A stretch of 64,000 bases of DNA from positions 392,351-456,350 of the forward strand of contig JADJNZ010000006.1 in the NCBI GenBank assembly GCA_016714015.1, given 5' to 3'. Positions within the stretch are counted from its first letter, which is position 1, and each line of letters begins with the position of its first letter. Shown here piece by piece: positions 34,516-43,932 of this stretch. Made by a program: the position numbers and the translations under genes. This DNA is from Gemmatimonadota bacterium. GTDB lineage: Bacteria > Gemmatimonadota > Gemmatimonadetes > Gemmatimonadales > Gemmatimonadaceae. Below the pieces are notes generated by a model, which did not search any database, was not told the DNA's origin, and worked only from the letters and a program-made list of their open reading frames with translations.

Positions 34516-34935
34516 TCAGGCGGCGGGCGCGGGTCCCGACACGAGCCGCGCGGCGAGCCACCCGGCGCCCGGGATCCCCGCGGTCGCGACCAGCCACATC
34601 CACGGCGGATGCACGTAGGTCCCCAGGTTCACGAGCGTCGTCGACAGGAACAGCAGCATGATCGCCCACACGTACATCGTGCCGGGGCGACCGGAGAGCT
34701 TCGTCGCGACGAGCCCCCCGGAGAACGGCGCGAGCACCCAGCCGCTGACCATCACGAGCATCGCCCCGAACGGCGCGGTCGCGATGTGCGCATTCACCTG
34801 CGCCGTCACCCGCGGATCGAAGCCCGCCGGCAGCGGATGGATCATCGCCCCGAGCTTGTCCATCAGGATGACGACGAGCACCGCGACGGCCATGCCGCCG
34901 ACGATGGAGAGGAACGAGCGCGCGATGGGAGGCAT
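34516..34935 (-). CDS. Hypothetical four-helix membrane protein
   Basis: The 139-residue product has hydrophobic segments near 9-26, 55-75, 88-106 and 112-130. I recognise no domain. The first helix followed by a loop and three more helices resembles small uncharacterised membrane proteins common in this type of genome. It lies 27 bases downstream of the methyltransferase gene on the same strand. Confidence 0.7.
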   Translation of the reverse strand: MPPIARSFLSIVGGMAVAVLVVILMDKLGAMIHPLPAGFDPRVTAQVNAHIATAPFGAMLVMVSGWVLAPFSGGLVATKLSGRPGTMYVWAIMLLFLSTTLVNLGTYVHPPWMWLVATAGIPGAGWLAARLVSGPAPAA

Positions 34936-34962
34936 GGGGATCCGGGGGAGGACGGGCGAAGT

Positions 34963-35733
34963 CTAGCGCCGACCGCCGGTGAGCGCGCGCCAGAGCACCC
35001 GGAGCGCCTGCCCCAACGTCGGATGGTCGGTCCATCGCTGCAGGCGCTGCCGCTCACCCTCGAGCCAGCCGACCTTCGCCTCGAACGCCTCGGGGTGCAC
35101 CACGTCGCGCGGCGCCGGCGGCAACGGCGCCCCCGCGAACCGCGCATGGAGCGAGGAGCGGCGCGAGACGAAGACGAAGAGGTTCTGGCGATACCACCAC
35201 GCCACGCGCGCATCGTCCCACACGGCGCCGCGCACCAGGTCGAAGCAGTCGTGGCCCTGCGCCGCGAACCGCGCGATCCAGCGCGACGCGCGCTCCTCGT
35301 TCACGTGCTCGGTGCCCCCCTGATGCGGCACGGCCGCGCTGAACAGGACCACGTCCGCGGCGCGGCAGAGGTCCGCGACGAAACCGTCGGCGCGCGCCGC
35401 GGGCAGGTGCTCGGCGACCTCGACCGAGATGGCGAGATCATGGCGACCATGGTCGGGGAGCGGTTGCGCGAGGTCGGTCGGATGGAACACGATCCGCGCG
35501 CTCCGCAGCTTCGCGCGATCCACCCACGGACCATCGAGCCCCGTGAGCACGCGCGCGCCCAGCGACTCGGCGGCCGCGAGCCAGGCACCCTGGCCGCACC
35601 CCACATCGATCACGCGCTCCACGGCGAGATGCCCCATCACGAGCGGCAGCACCACGGCGGCGGCGCGCGCCGAGCCGTCCACCTGGTCGGCGTAGAATCC
35701 GTCGTCGTAGCGCGCGGTGTCGGGCTGGGTCAC
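34963..35733 (-). CDS. Class I SAM-dependent methyltransferase
   Basis: From the GTG at 35733 the product is 256 residues. Motif I is VIDVGCGQGAWLAA near 40, with acidic TGLDGPW near 63 and HDLAISVEVAEHLPA near 92. The pattern matches Methyltransf_23 enzymes, which methylate small molecules or sugars. The substrate is unknown. The start overlaps the stop of the beta-propeller gene (GTGA). Confidence 0.82.
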   Translation of the reverse strand: MTQPDTARYDDGFYADQVDGSARAAAVVLPLVMGHLAVERVIDVGCGQGAWLAAAESLGARVLTGLDGPWVDRAKLRSARIVFHPTDLAQPLPDHGRHDLAISVEVAEHLPAARADGFVADLCRAADVVLFSAAVPHQGGTEHVNEERASRWIARFAAQGHDCFDLVRGAVWDDARVAWWYRQNLFVFVSRRSSLHARFAGAPLPPAPRDVVHPEAFEAKVGWLEGERQRLQRWTDHPTLGQALRVLWRALTGGRR

Positions 35734-36818
35734 CGGGCCACCCGCGCGAGCGTGCCGCCCTGCAGCGACCCGATGAAGAGCCAGCGCTCCGTCTCGAGGA
35801 CGTCGGTCATCTTGGGGAACCCGCCGCTCGGGTCCTGCCGGTCGTCGAGCACACGCCCTCCGGCGTCCATCGCGAAGATGTGCCCGTACTCCGCCGCGCG
35901 CGGGCGCAGGGCCATGGGGATGCGGACGATGACCTTCCGCAGGAACGGACGCGCCGAGAGCGCGTCGAGCAGCGCGTTGCGCGGCGCGAAGAGCGCGACC
36001 CAGTATCGCCCATCGAGGCCGCGCGAGATGTTGTCGGGAAAGCCGGGCAGCCCCTCGAGGACCGGGGTCACGCGGCCGCGCGCGGCCCCGGTCACCGCGA
36101 CGCGCACGATGCGGTACGCGCCGGTCTCGCAGACGAACACCGCCTGCTCGTCGGGCGTCATCGCGACGCCGTTGGCGAACTGGAGTCCCCGCGCGACGAC
36201 CGACGCGCGGCCGGTGCGCGGATCCCACCCGATGAGGCGTCCGTGCCCACCATGCTCGATCACGTCGAGCACGCTCGCCTGCTCGTCACTCTGCGCGCGC
36301 ACACCGAACTTGGTCGACGCATCGGAGAGGTAGACCATCCCGTCGGCCGCCACCGCGAGGTCGTCAGCGAACTCGATGCGCGTGCCGTCGGCCGAGTCGG
36401 CGAGCAGGCGCACCGTCCCGGCGGTGTCGATCGCGAGCAGCCCGCGCTCTCCGTCGGCGACGAAGAGCGTTCCCGCCGTGTCGAAGTCGAGGCCGAGCGG
36501 ACGGCCCTGCGTATCGGCCCACGCGACGGGATCGGTGCCGTCGGCGGTGAAGCGGAGGATCACGCCGTGCCGGGTGGACACATAGACGCGTCCCTGCGCA
36601 TCCTGCGCCACGCCTTCCGGACCCTCGTGCGCGCCGAGCGGGATCGTGTCGAGGTCGGCCAAGCGCGTATTCGCGGCGAACGGACCGGTGAAGCCCGTGT
36701 CCGGCGGCGCGGCCCACGCGACCGGGTCGACGGGCACCGGCCAGAGCGCGAGGTAGGCGAGCGCGGCGGCGAGACCGGACGCGAGCACCACGAGGAGGGT
36801 CCTGCCGACGGGACGCAT
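35730..36818 (-). CDS. SMP-30/strictosidine synthase-like beta-propeller protein
   Basis: 362 residues. A hydrophobic N-terminal anchor (residues 7-27) is followed by a six-bladed propeller with GPEGVAQDAQGRVYVSTR near 67, GLDFDTAGTLFVADGERG near 106 and the strictosidine synthase-like YLSDASTKFGVR near 152. The C-terminal half has GLPGFPDNISRGLDGRYWV near 255. Such proteins include lactonases and arylesterases that use a central calcium ion. The exact reaction is unknown. Confidence 0.8.
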   Translation of the reverse strand: MRPVGRTLLVVLASGLAAALAYLALWPVPVDPVAWAAPPDTGFTGPFAANTRLADLDTIPLGAHEGPEGVAQDAQGRVYVSTRHGVILRFTADGTDPVAWADTQGRPLGLDFDTAGTLFVADGERGLLAIDTAGTVRLLADSADGTRIEFADDLAVAADGMVYLSDASTKFGVRAQSDEQASVLDVIEHGGHGRLIGWDPRTGRASVVARGLQFANGVAMTPDEQAVFVCETGAYRIVRVAVTGAARGRVTPVLEGLPGFPDNISRGLDGRYWVALFAPRNALLDALSARPFLRKVIVRIPMALRPRAAEYGHIFAMDAGGRVLDDRQDPSGGFPKMTDVLETERWLFIGSLQGGTLARVAR

Positions 36819-36953
36819 GGCAGGAATCTCGGCGCGTCCGGGCCCCTCCGCGAGTGGGAGCGGACATCCGCCGGACCGCACGCGTCCCCTGTCGTGCGCC
36901 CACGGCGCAGGGCATCTTGAGGACTGCGAAAGACCCACGCCTGGAGCCCGTCC

Positions 36954-38198
36954 GTGACCGAAGGGAAGCCGCGCCCGCCGGCGCCGTCCGACCATGCCAG
37001 CGAGGCCGAGACCCTTGCCTCGCAGATCGTGAAGCTGGGCCCCGCCGAGGCCGCCGACGCGCTCGAGCGCCACAGCGATGCGATCGTCGCCGACGTGCTG
37101 CAGCGGATCAACCCGGCGTGGGCGGGCGACATCATCCCGCAGCTCGAGCCGGGCCGTCGCACCTCGGTGATGAACCAGGTGCCCCACGACGTCACGCAGC
37201 AGTGGTCGCGCAATCTCTCGTTCGAGGACGACACCATCGGCCGGTTGATGGAGCCGCCGCCGGCGACCTTCCGCACGCACGAGACGGTCCGCGAGGCGAC
37301 GCAGCGGGTGCGCGAGGTCGCCAAGCGCGTGATGCTCACCTACCTGTTCGTGGTCGATGCGCAGGGCGTGCTCGTGGGCGTGGTCACCATGCGCGACCTC
37401 GTGGTGGCGGAGGATGACGACGCGCGACTCGAGTCGCTCATGCTGCGCGACGTCTTCGCGCTCCAGCCCGCCGTGCCGCTCGCCGATGCGATGAAGCTCG
37501 TGGTGCACCGGCACTATCCGGTCTACCCGGTGACCGACGCCGGCGGCAAGCTGCTGGGGCAGGTGCGCGGCAGCGCGATGTTCGAGGAGCAGGCGATCGA
37601 GATCAGCGCGCAGCCCGGCCGCATGGTCGGTGTCGCCGAGGAGGAGCGGCTGCTCACGCCGTGGACGCGCAGCCTCAAGTTCCGGCATCCCTGGCTGCAG
37701 CTCAACCTGCTCACGGCGTTCATCGCCGCGGGCGTGGTCGGCCTCTTCCAGCAGACGCTCGACAACATGGTCATCCTCGCGCTCTTCCTTCCCGTGCTCG
37801 CCGGCCAGTCGGGGAACACGGGCTGTCAGGCGCTCGCGGTCACGTTGCGCGGCCTCACGCTCGGCGAGCTGAAGGCGGGGACCGAGCGGATGCTCGTCGC
37901 GAAGGAGGCGCTCCTCGGCTTCTTCAACGGCGCGCTGGTCGGCGTCACCGCGGGCACGGGGATGTTCATCGTCGCCACGGTCCAGGGGAACCCGGACCGC
38001 CTCGGGCTCTCGCTGATCGTCGCGCTCGCGATGACGGTCAGCTGCGTGGTGAGCGGGATCTCAGGGGCGCTCATCCCGCTCACGCTGCGCCGGGTGGGGG
38101 CCGACCCGGCGACGGCGTCGAGCATCTTCCTCACGACCGCCACCGACGTCGCGAGCATGGGCGTGTTCCTCGGGCTGGCGACGGTCTTCCTGACGTGA
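36954..38198 (+). CDS. mgtE: Magnesium transporter MgtE
   Basis: GTG start; 414 residues. The order is a short N-terminal superhelical domain (residues 15-100), two CBS domains (MEPPPATFRTHETVREA, VVTMRDLVV, MLRDVFALQPAVPLADAMKL), then five membrane helices from about residue 250. The family pore signature appears as LPVLAGQSGNTGCQA near 282. MgtE is a Mg2+ channel closed by magnesium bound at the N/CBS domains. The N domain is shorter than in the Thermus protein. Confidence 0.9.
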   Translation: MTEGKPRPPAPSDHASEAETLASQIVKLGPAEAADALERHSDAIVADVLQRINPAWAGDIIPQLEPGRRTSVMNQVPHDVTQQWSRNLSFEDDTIGRLMEPPPATFRTHETVREATQRVREVAKRVMLTYLFVVDAQGVLVGVVTMRDLVVAEDDDARLESLMLRDVFALQPAVPLADAMKLVVHRHYPVYPVTDAGGKLLGQVRGSAMFEEQAIEISAQPGRMVGVAEEERLLTPWTRSLKFRHPWLQLNLLTAFIAAGVVGLFQQTLDNMVILALFLPVLAGQSGNTGCQALAVTLRGLTLGELKAGTERMLVAKEALLGFFNGALVGVTAGTGMFIVATVQGNPDRLGLSLIVALAMTVSCVVSGISGALIPLTLRRVGADPATASSIFLTTATDVASMGVFLGLATVFLT

Positions 38199-38589
38199 GG
38201 CGTCGCGCCGCGTTCAGGGCGCGCGGGGCGGCCGAGCAGGCGGCCGCGGGGGGTCCAGCCCCGGCGGAGGCCCCCGCCACCCCCGGCACGCCCGCGCGCC
38301 CAAGGGGGCACCCCGGGGGACGGGGGGCCCGGCGGCGCGGGGCGGCCCGGCCCGCCCCGCCCGGGGGGCGCGCCGCGCCGCGCGCCCGCCCGGGCCGGCC
38401 GGGGCCCCGGCCGCCCCGGGCCCCGCCGGGCCCGGGGCCGCCGGCGGGGGGCGGGGGGGCCGCGGGCCCGGGGCGGGGCGGCCGGGCGCCCGCGGGGGGG
38501 GGGGACGGGGGCGCGGGCCGCGGGGGGGGCGCGCCCGGGGGGCCAGGAGCCGCGGGGGGAGCGGCGGACGAGGCAGGGAACGGCGCGCC
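38199..38589. other. Intergenic block with 184 consecutive G/C bases; no gene seen
   Basis: This 391-base gap separates the convergent mgtE and sugar dehydrogenase genes. From 38321 to 38504 no A or T occurs, and a run of 11 G ends at 38504. No open frame, RNA or defined terminator can be assigned; many overlapping G/C palindromes are possible. The composition is far beyond the flanking 70% G+C and may reflect base-calling or assembly error as much as biology. Confidence 0.85.
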
Positions 38590-39756
38590 TCAGCGCGTGA
38601 TGGGAGTGATGCGCAGGACGCGCCCGTTGGGACTGTCGGTCACGACGTAGACCATGCCGTCGGGACCGACCGCGACGTCGCGGAACCGTTCGCGAAGGTC
38701 GCCGAGGTAGCGCTCCTCCTTCACCACGCGCTCGCCATCGAGCTCGAGGCGGACGAGCCCGCCCGGCGTCATCGAGCCGATCAGCAGGCTCCCCTTCCAC
38801 CCGGGGATCGCATCGGCCGAGTAGAACGCGAGACCCGACGGCGCGATGACCGGGTCCCAATAGTAGACGGGTTGCTCGAGCCCTTCCTTCGCCGTGCCCT
38901 CCCCGATCCGCGCACCGGAGTAGTCCCGACCATAGGTGATCACCGGCCAGCCGTAGTTCCGGCCGCGCTCGGGATGATTGAGCTCATCGCCGCCGCGCGC
39001 GCCGTGCTCGATGGTCCACAGCCGACCGGTCGCGGGATCGAGCGCCGCCGCCTGCGCATTGCGATGCCCGTAGGACCAGATCTCCGGCTGTGCGTCGTCG
39101 CGGCCGACGAACGGATTGTCCGGCGGGATCGTCCCGTCTGGGTTGATGCGCATGAACTTGCCCATCCCCTGCGTCAGGTCCTGCGCGCGATCGCGATAGC
39201 CCTGCCGGTCGCCCTGCGTGATGAAGAGCTTGCCGTCGGCGGCAAAGACGAGGCGTGAACCGAAGTGCCCCGCCCCGCGGAGCTTGGGGCGCTGACGATA
39301 GATCACCCGCACATCGGAGAGTCCCGCGTCACCGAGCGTCGCGCGGGCGACCGCCGTGCCCGCGAGTCCGCCCTCCGGCTCGGCGTACGACAGATAGATC
39401 GTGCGATTCGTCGCGAACTGCGGGTCGAGTGCGACATCGAGCAGCCCGCCCTGTCCCTCGGCGTAGACGGTCGGCACGCCGGCGAGGGGCGCCGAGAGCA
39501 TCCCGTCGGCGCCCACGATCCGCAGCCGCCCCGGCCGCTCCGTCACGAGCAACCGTCCGTCGGGCATGAACGCGAGTGCCCACGGGTGCACGAGGCCGCT
39601 CGTGAACGTCTGTGCGCGGACGACGTCCTCCCGGCTCGCCGGCTGCGGCGAGGCCGGACCGCCCTGCGCATCCGCGCCCGCGGCGCGGGCACAACCGACG
39701 ACGACGAGCGCGACGAGCGCGACGAGCGGGAACGCGAGATGACGGAGCGGACGCAT
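38590..39756 (-). CDS. PQQ-dependent aldose sugar dehydrogenase family lipoprotein (YliI-like)
   Basis: 388 residues from the ATG at 39756, with a lipoprotein signal (ALVVVGC). The six-bladed propeller matches soluble aldose dehydrogenases: HPWALAFMPDGRLLVTERPGR near 57-77, GGLLDVALDPQF near 105, FGSRLVFAADGKLFITQGDR near 166, WSYGHRNAQAAALDP near 223 and the calcium/PQQ region YGWPVITYG near 262. It would oxidise aldoses in the periplasm with PQQ. No PQQ synthesis genes are in the window. Confidence 0.87.
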   Translation of the reverse strand: MRPLRHLAFPLVALVALVVVGCARAAGADAQGGPASPQPASREDVVRAQTFTSGLVHPWALAFMPDGRLLVTERPGRLRIVGADGMLSAPLAGVPTVYAEGQGGLLDVALDPQFATNRTIYLSYAEPEGGLAGTAVARATLGDAGLSDVRVIYRQRPKLRGAGHFGSRLVFAADGKLFITQGDRQGYRDRAQDLTQGMGKFMRINPDGTIPPDNPFVGRDDAQPEIWSYGHRNAQAAALDPATGRLWTIEHGARGGDELNHPERGRNYGWPVITYGRDYSGARIGEGTAKEGLEQPVYYWDPVIAPSGLAFYSADAIPGWKGSLLIGSMTPGGLVRLELDGERVVKEERYLGDLRERFRDVAVGPDGMVYVVTDSPNGRVLRITPITR

Positions 39757-39851
39757 GGCGAGTCGGTGAGGGTCCCCTGACGATACAGCGTGGGCGCGCG
39801 CGTGGAAATGCTCGGCTTGCGACCTGCGCCGGCATGGGCTACCTGTCACCG

Positions 39852-41564
39852 ATGCGCCTCCACCTCCCTGCCCTCCGTCGCCGCGTCATCCTCGGCGCGA
39901 TCCTGCTCACCGCCGCCTGCGGCCGCGAGACGGTCCCCGATGTCATCCTGTTCAACGGCCGTATCTGGAGCGGCGACTCGACGATCGCCGATGCGACGGC
40001 GATCGCGGTGAAGGGAGACCGGATCCTCGCCATCGGTCGCGATGCCGACGTGCGACGACTCGCCGGAGACGGGACCACCGCGATCGATCTCGATGGCCGG
40101 CGCGTGATCCCCGGCTTCCACGATGCGCACTGGCACCTGCCCACGCGGCGCTCCGCCGACCTGGTCGGCGCGAAGGATCCGGAGGAGATCATCGCGCGAC
40201 TCAGGGCCTTCGCCGACTCCGTCCCCGCCGACGCCTGGCTCACGGGGCGCGGGTGGACGCCGGACATGTTCCCGCGGAACACCGCGCATCGACGGTACCT
40301 CGACACCGCGTTCCCCGACCGACCGGTCCTCCTCACCGATCGCGATGGGCATCAGACCCTCGCCAACCAGCGCGCGCTCGCGATCGCCGGCGTGGGGATC
40401 GAGACGCCGGAGCCGGCGGGCGGCGCGATCATCCGCGATGTGGGCGGCGCGCCGACCGGACTGCTGCAGGAGACGGCGAGCCAACTCGTCCGCAAGGAGC
40501 TCCCCGACCCCGACGCGAACGAGGTCTATGCCGCGCTGCGCTACGAGATGCATCGCGCCGCGTCGCTCGGCCTGACGGCGCTGCAGGTGGCGAACGCGCT
40601 CGGGGACGCCGAGCAGGCGGCCTTCGATCGCGCGCGCACGGAGGACTCGCTGCTCGTGCGGTTCCGCGTGGCGTTGCCATTCATCCAGGTCCCCGGCGAT
40701 TCCGCCTTCGCGGCCTGGCGCGCGCTGGGGGAGCGGTGGTCGGGACCGCTGCTGCGCACGGGGATCGCGAAGGGGATGCTCGACGGGACCGTCGATGCGG
40801 CGACGGCGGCGATGCTCGCCCCCTACGCGATCGGCGGGCAGACCGGACTCCCGCGCTGGAGCGACGCCGACCTCGCCGATGCCGTGACGCGCTACGACAG
40901 CGCGGGGATCCAGGTGGAGCTGCACGCGATCGGCGATCGCGCGGTGCGGATGGCGCTCGATGCGTTCGGCGCGGCGGCCGCGCGCAACGGGCCGCGCGAC
41001 CGTCGGCACCGCGTGGAGCACCTCGAGGTGCCCGACCCCGCCGACCTCCCGCGCTTCCGCGAGCTGGGCGTGATCGCGTCCACGCAGGCGATCTTCGCCA
41101 CGCCGGACGCGACGACGATGACCAACTACGTCCCGATGCTCGGGCCCGTCCGCGAGACGCACGCGATGCCGTTCAAGGCCCTCGACGACGCGGGCGCGAT
41201 GCAGGCGTTCGGCAGCGACTACCCCGTCTTCCCCATGGACCCGCTCCTCGGCACCTGGATCGCGGTGACGCGCCAGCTGCCCGACGGCTCACCGGCGGGC
41301 GGTTGGCAGCCGCAGCATCGGATCGACGTGGAGGCGGCGCTCCGGCACTACACGCACGGATCGGCCTACGCGGCCTTCCGCGAGCAGGAGCTCGGAACGC
41401 TCGCGCCGGGGATGCTCGCCGATCTCGTCGTGCTCTCGGAGGAGATCATCGGGACGGCGCCCACCGCGCTGCTGCGCGCGAAGCCGGTCCTCACGATGAT
41501 GGGCGGGCGCGTCACGCATCGCGCCGCGGACTTCAGCGCCGCGGGCGGTGCATCCCGACCATGA
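39852..41564 (+). CDS. Amidohydrolase family lipoprotein (YtcJ-like)
   Basis: 570 residues with lipobox TAAC (Cys near 21). The amidohydrolase 3 family is shown by FNGRIWSGDSTIADATAIAV near 33, the metal ligands HDAHWH near 92 (family HxH), HAIGDRAV near 358, HRVEHLEV near 386, and Asp in FGSDYPVFPMDP near 453. Members hydrolyse amide or cyclic amide bonds with a two-metal centre. The substrate is unknown. The 3' end overlaps the convergent deacylase gene by 32 bases. Confidence 0.88.
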   Translation: MRLHLPALRRRVILGAILLTAACGRETVPDVILFNGRIWSGDSTIADATAIAVKGDRILAIGRDADVRRLAGDGTTAIDLDGRRVIPGFHDAHWHLPTRRSADLVGAKDPEEIIARLRAFADSVPADAWLTGRGWTPDMFPRNTAHRRYLDTAFPDRPVLLTDRDGHQTLANQRALAIAGVGIETPEPAGGAIIRDVGGAPTGLLQETASQLVRKELPDPDANEVYAALRYEMHRAASLGLTALQVANALGDAEQAAFDRARTEDSLLVRFRVALPFIQVPGDSAFAAWRALGERWSGPLLRTGIAKGMLDGTVDAATAAMLAPYAIGGQTGLPRWSDADLADAVTRYDSAGIQVELHAIGDRAVRMALDAFGAAAARNGPRDRRHRVEHLEVPDPADLPRFRELGVIASTQAIFATPDATTMTNYVPMLGPVRETHAMPFKALDDAGAMQAFGSDYPVFPMDPLLGTWIAVTRQLPDGSPAGGWQPQHRIDVEAALRHYTHGSAYAAFREQELGTLAPGMLADLVVLSEEIIGTAPTALLRAKPVLTMMGGRVTHRAADFSAAGGASRP

Positions 41565-42258
41565 GGAGATGCGAGGCGACGCCGGGATTCTCGCCGGCCG
41601 TGCCCGCGTTCGAGATGTGATGGAAGCGGTAGGCGAGCGTGATGCCACGCTCGGTCGGCGGGCCGAAGCGCAACCCCACCTCCGCGCTCGCCGTGAAGTT
41701 GAACTGTGCGGCCTGCGTGGTGGGCACGCGTTCGCTGAAGAGCAACGCCCCGCCCGACACGCCGATCCAGGGCGAGACGGGTCCGCGACGATGGAAGCGG
41801 CGCACGAGTCCCAGCGGCGCGATACCGGCGCCGAGCGGCGCACCCGGCGGGAAGAGGCCGCTCCCGTCCGCCGGATCGGGCGGCAGAACGCAGAGCGCCG
41901 CGGTCGGGCATGGCACGCCGGCACCGCGCAGGCTCACGAGCGGCGGACTCAGCCGCGCGAGCGGGATGACGTCGATCGTCCACTCGAGCGTCGGGAACTC
42001 GCCCTCCGCGGCGCGCGCGCCGATGGGGCGCGAGAGCCGCACGGCGAGCTGGCCGAAGCGCATGTGCGGGGTCTCGCCGAGGATCCCCCACTGCGGCGAC
42101 CGCCCGCTGAGCGCGCCCCAGAACTCGAGCGCGCCATTGCGCGGGTCGAGTCGCTCGGACTGCGCGCCCGCGGTGGCGGCGTCGAACAGGAGCGCCGTCA
42201 TGGCGAGCACCACACCGAACGCCGTGCGACCCGCCGTCCACCGTCCGCGCACCGTCAC
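41533..42258 (-). CDS. PagL-like outer-membrane lipid A deacylase (acyloxyacyl hydrolase)
   Basis: GTG start overlapping the transporter stop by four bases; 241 residues with a signal peptide (ending TAGAQ). The C-terminus carries AYRFHHISNAGTAGENPGV, which matches the catalytic region of PagL (Y/R-x-H-I-S-N-A-G, with the His-Ser dyad). The rest is an outer-membrane beta-barrel with alternating aromatic strands. PagL removes the 3-O acyl chain of lipid A. Its presence implies a lipid A-bearing outer membrane. Confidence 0.8.
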   Translation of the reverse strand: MTVRGRWTAGRTAFGVVLAMTALLFDAATAGAQSERLDPRNGALEFWGALSGRSPQWGILGETPHMRFGQLAVRLSRPIGARAAEGEFPTLEWTIDVIPLARLSPPLVSLRGAGVPCPTAALCVLPPDPADGSGLFPPGAPLGAGIAPLGLVRRFHRRGPVSPWIGVSGGALLFSERVPTTQAAQFNFTASAEVGLRFGPPTERGITLAYRFHHISNAGTAGENPGVASHLLMVGMHRPRR

Positions 42259-43910
42259 CCCTGCACGGGGCGCGCACTTCGGCCGGTATCGAGGATGTCC
42301 ACGTCCTTCGTCTCACGCAGGAAGAGCGCCCCCACCACGAACGTCATGCTCGCGATGATGACCGGGTACCACAGCCCGGAGTAGATGTCCCCGCGTGCGG
42401 CGACGATCGCGAAGGCCGTGGTGGGGAGGAATCCGCCGAACCACCCGTTGCCGATGTGATAGGGCAACGACATCGACGTGTAGCGGATGCGCGTGGGGAA
42501 CATCTCGACGAGCATCGCGGCGATCGGCCCGTAGACCAGCGTGACGTAGAGGACGAGGACCCAGAGGACGAGGACGACCATCGGCTTGTCGATCGCCGCG
42601 GGATCGGCGGTGGCAGGGTAGCCGGCGGCATCGAGTGCGGCCTTGAGCGCGGCGTCGAACCGCGGCTTCTCGCCCGACTGCGCGACCGCATCGAACGCGG
42701 GGATCGCGACCTCGCCGACGCGGATCACCGCCGGACCGCTCGCGTCGGGGCCGTTGGTGTACGGGACGCCGCGCGCCACCAGCGCGGCCTTCGCGACGTC
42801 GCAGCTCGAGGTGAACTTGCTCGTCCCCACCGGATTGAACTGCACCGAGCACTCGGCGGGATCGGCGGTCACGACCACCGGGGCGCTCAGCTGAGCCGCC
42901 TCGAGCGCGGGGTTGGCGTAGTGCGTGAGGGCCCGGAACAGCGGGAAGTAGGTGAGCGCCGCGAGCGCGCAGCCGAGCAGGATGATCGGCTTGCGGCCGA
43001 TCCGGTCGGAGAGGGTGCCGAACACCACGAAGAACGGCGTACCCAGGAGCAGCGAGACCGCCACGAGGATGTTCGCGGTCGAGGTCTCGACCTTGAGCGT
43101 CTGCGTGAGGAAGAAGAGCGTGTAGAACTGCCCGGTGTACCAGACGACCGCCTGACCCGCGGTCAGGCCGAAGAGCGCGAGCAGCACGATCTTCAGGTTC
43201 CCCCACTCGGCGAACGACTCGGTGAGCGGCGCCTTGGACCGCGTCCCCTCGGCCTTCATCGCCTTGAAGACCGGCGATTCATCGAGCGCCAGCCGGATCC
43301 ACACCGAGATCCCGAGCAGCAGCAGCGAGACGAGGAACGGGATCCGCCATCCCCACGATTCGAAGGCTTCCGTGCCGAGCGTGACGCGGCAGGCGAGGAT
43401 GACGAGGAGCGAGAGGAAGAGCCCCATCGTCGCGGTCGTCTGGATCCACGAGGTGTACGCGCCCCGCGCGCCCGGCGGCGCGTGCTCGGCGACGTAGGTC
43501 GCCGCCCCGCCGTACTCACCGCCGAGCGCGAGCCCCTGCAGGAGGCGCATCAGCACCAGCAGCACCGGCGCCGCGATCCCGATCGACGCGTACGACGGCA
43601 GGACGCCGACCACGAAGGTCGAGACGCCCATGATGAGGATCGTGATCAGGAAGGTATGCTTGCGTCCGACGAGGTCGCCGAGCCGGCCGAACACGAGCGC
43701 CCCGAAGGGGCGCACCGCGAACCCCGCAGCGAAGGCGAGCAGCGCGAAGATGAACGCCGCCGTCGGGTTGACCCCGGAGAAGAACTGCTTGCTGATGATC
43801 CCCGCGAGCGACCCGTACAGGTAGAAGTCATACCACTCGAACACCGTGCCGAGCGAGGAGGCGACGATGACCTTGCGGGCTTCGCGTGTGGTGTCCTGGA
43901 GGAGGGGCAT
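42255..43910 (-). CDS. MHS-family MFS transporter with large loop insert
   Basis: 551 residues. The metabolite:H+ symporter type is shown by SLGTVFEWYDFYLYGSLAG near 20, FGRLGDLVGRKHTF near 74 and LQGLALGGEYGGAATYVAEH near 124. Between helices 9 and 10 (about residues 335-450) is an insert of over 100 residues with two cysteines (AECSVQF, SSCDVAK), not present in ProP or KgtP. Substrates of the family are organic acids or betaines. It forms an overlapping pair with the lipid A deacylase gene. Confidence 0.87.
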   Translation of the reverse strand: MPLLQDTTREARKVIVASSLGTVFEWYDFYLYGSLAGIISKQFFSGVNPTAAFIFALLAFAAGFAVRPFGALVFGRLGDLVGRKHTFLITILIMGVSTFVVGVLPSYASIGIAAPVLLVLMRLLQGLALGGEYGGAATYVAEHAPPGARGAYTSWIQTTATMGLFLSLLVILACRVTLGTEAFESWGWRIPFLVSLLLLGISVWIRLALDESPVFKAMKAEGTRSKAPLTESFAEWGNLKIVLLALFGLTAGQAVVWYTGQFYTLFFLTQTLKVETSTANILVAVSLLLGTPFFVVFGTLSDRIGRKPIILLGCALAALTYFPLFRALTHYANPALEAAQLSAPVVVTADPAECSVQFNPVGTSKFTSSCDVAKAALVARGVPYTNGPDASGPAVIRVGEVAIPAFDAVAQSGEKPRFDAALKAALDAAGYPATADPAAIDKPMVVLVLWVLVLYVTLVYGPIAAMLVEMFPTRIRYTSMSLPYHIGNGWFGGFLPTTAFAIVAARGDIYSGLWYPVIIASMTFVVGALFLRETKDVDILDTGRSARPVQG

Positions 43911-43932
43911 GGGGGCGGAATATGCCCCGCGC

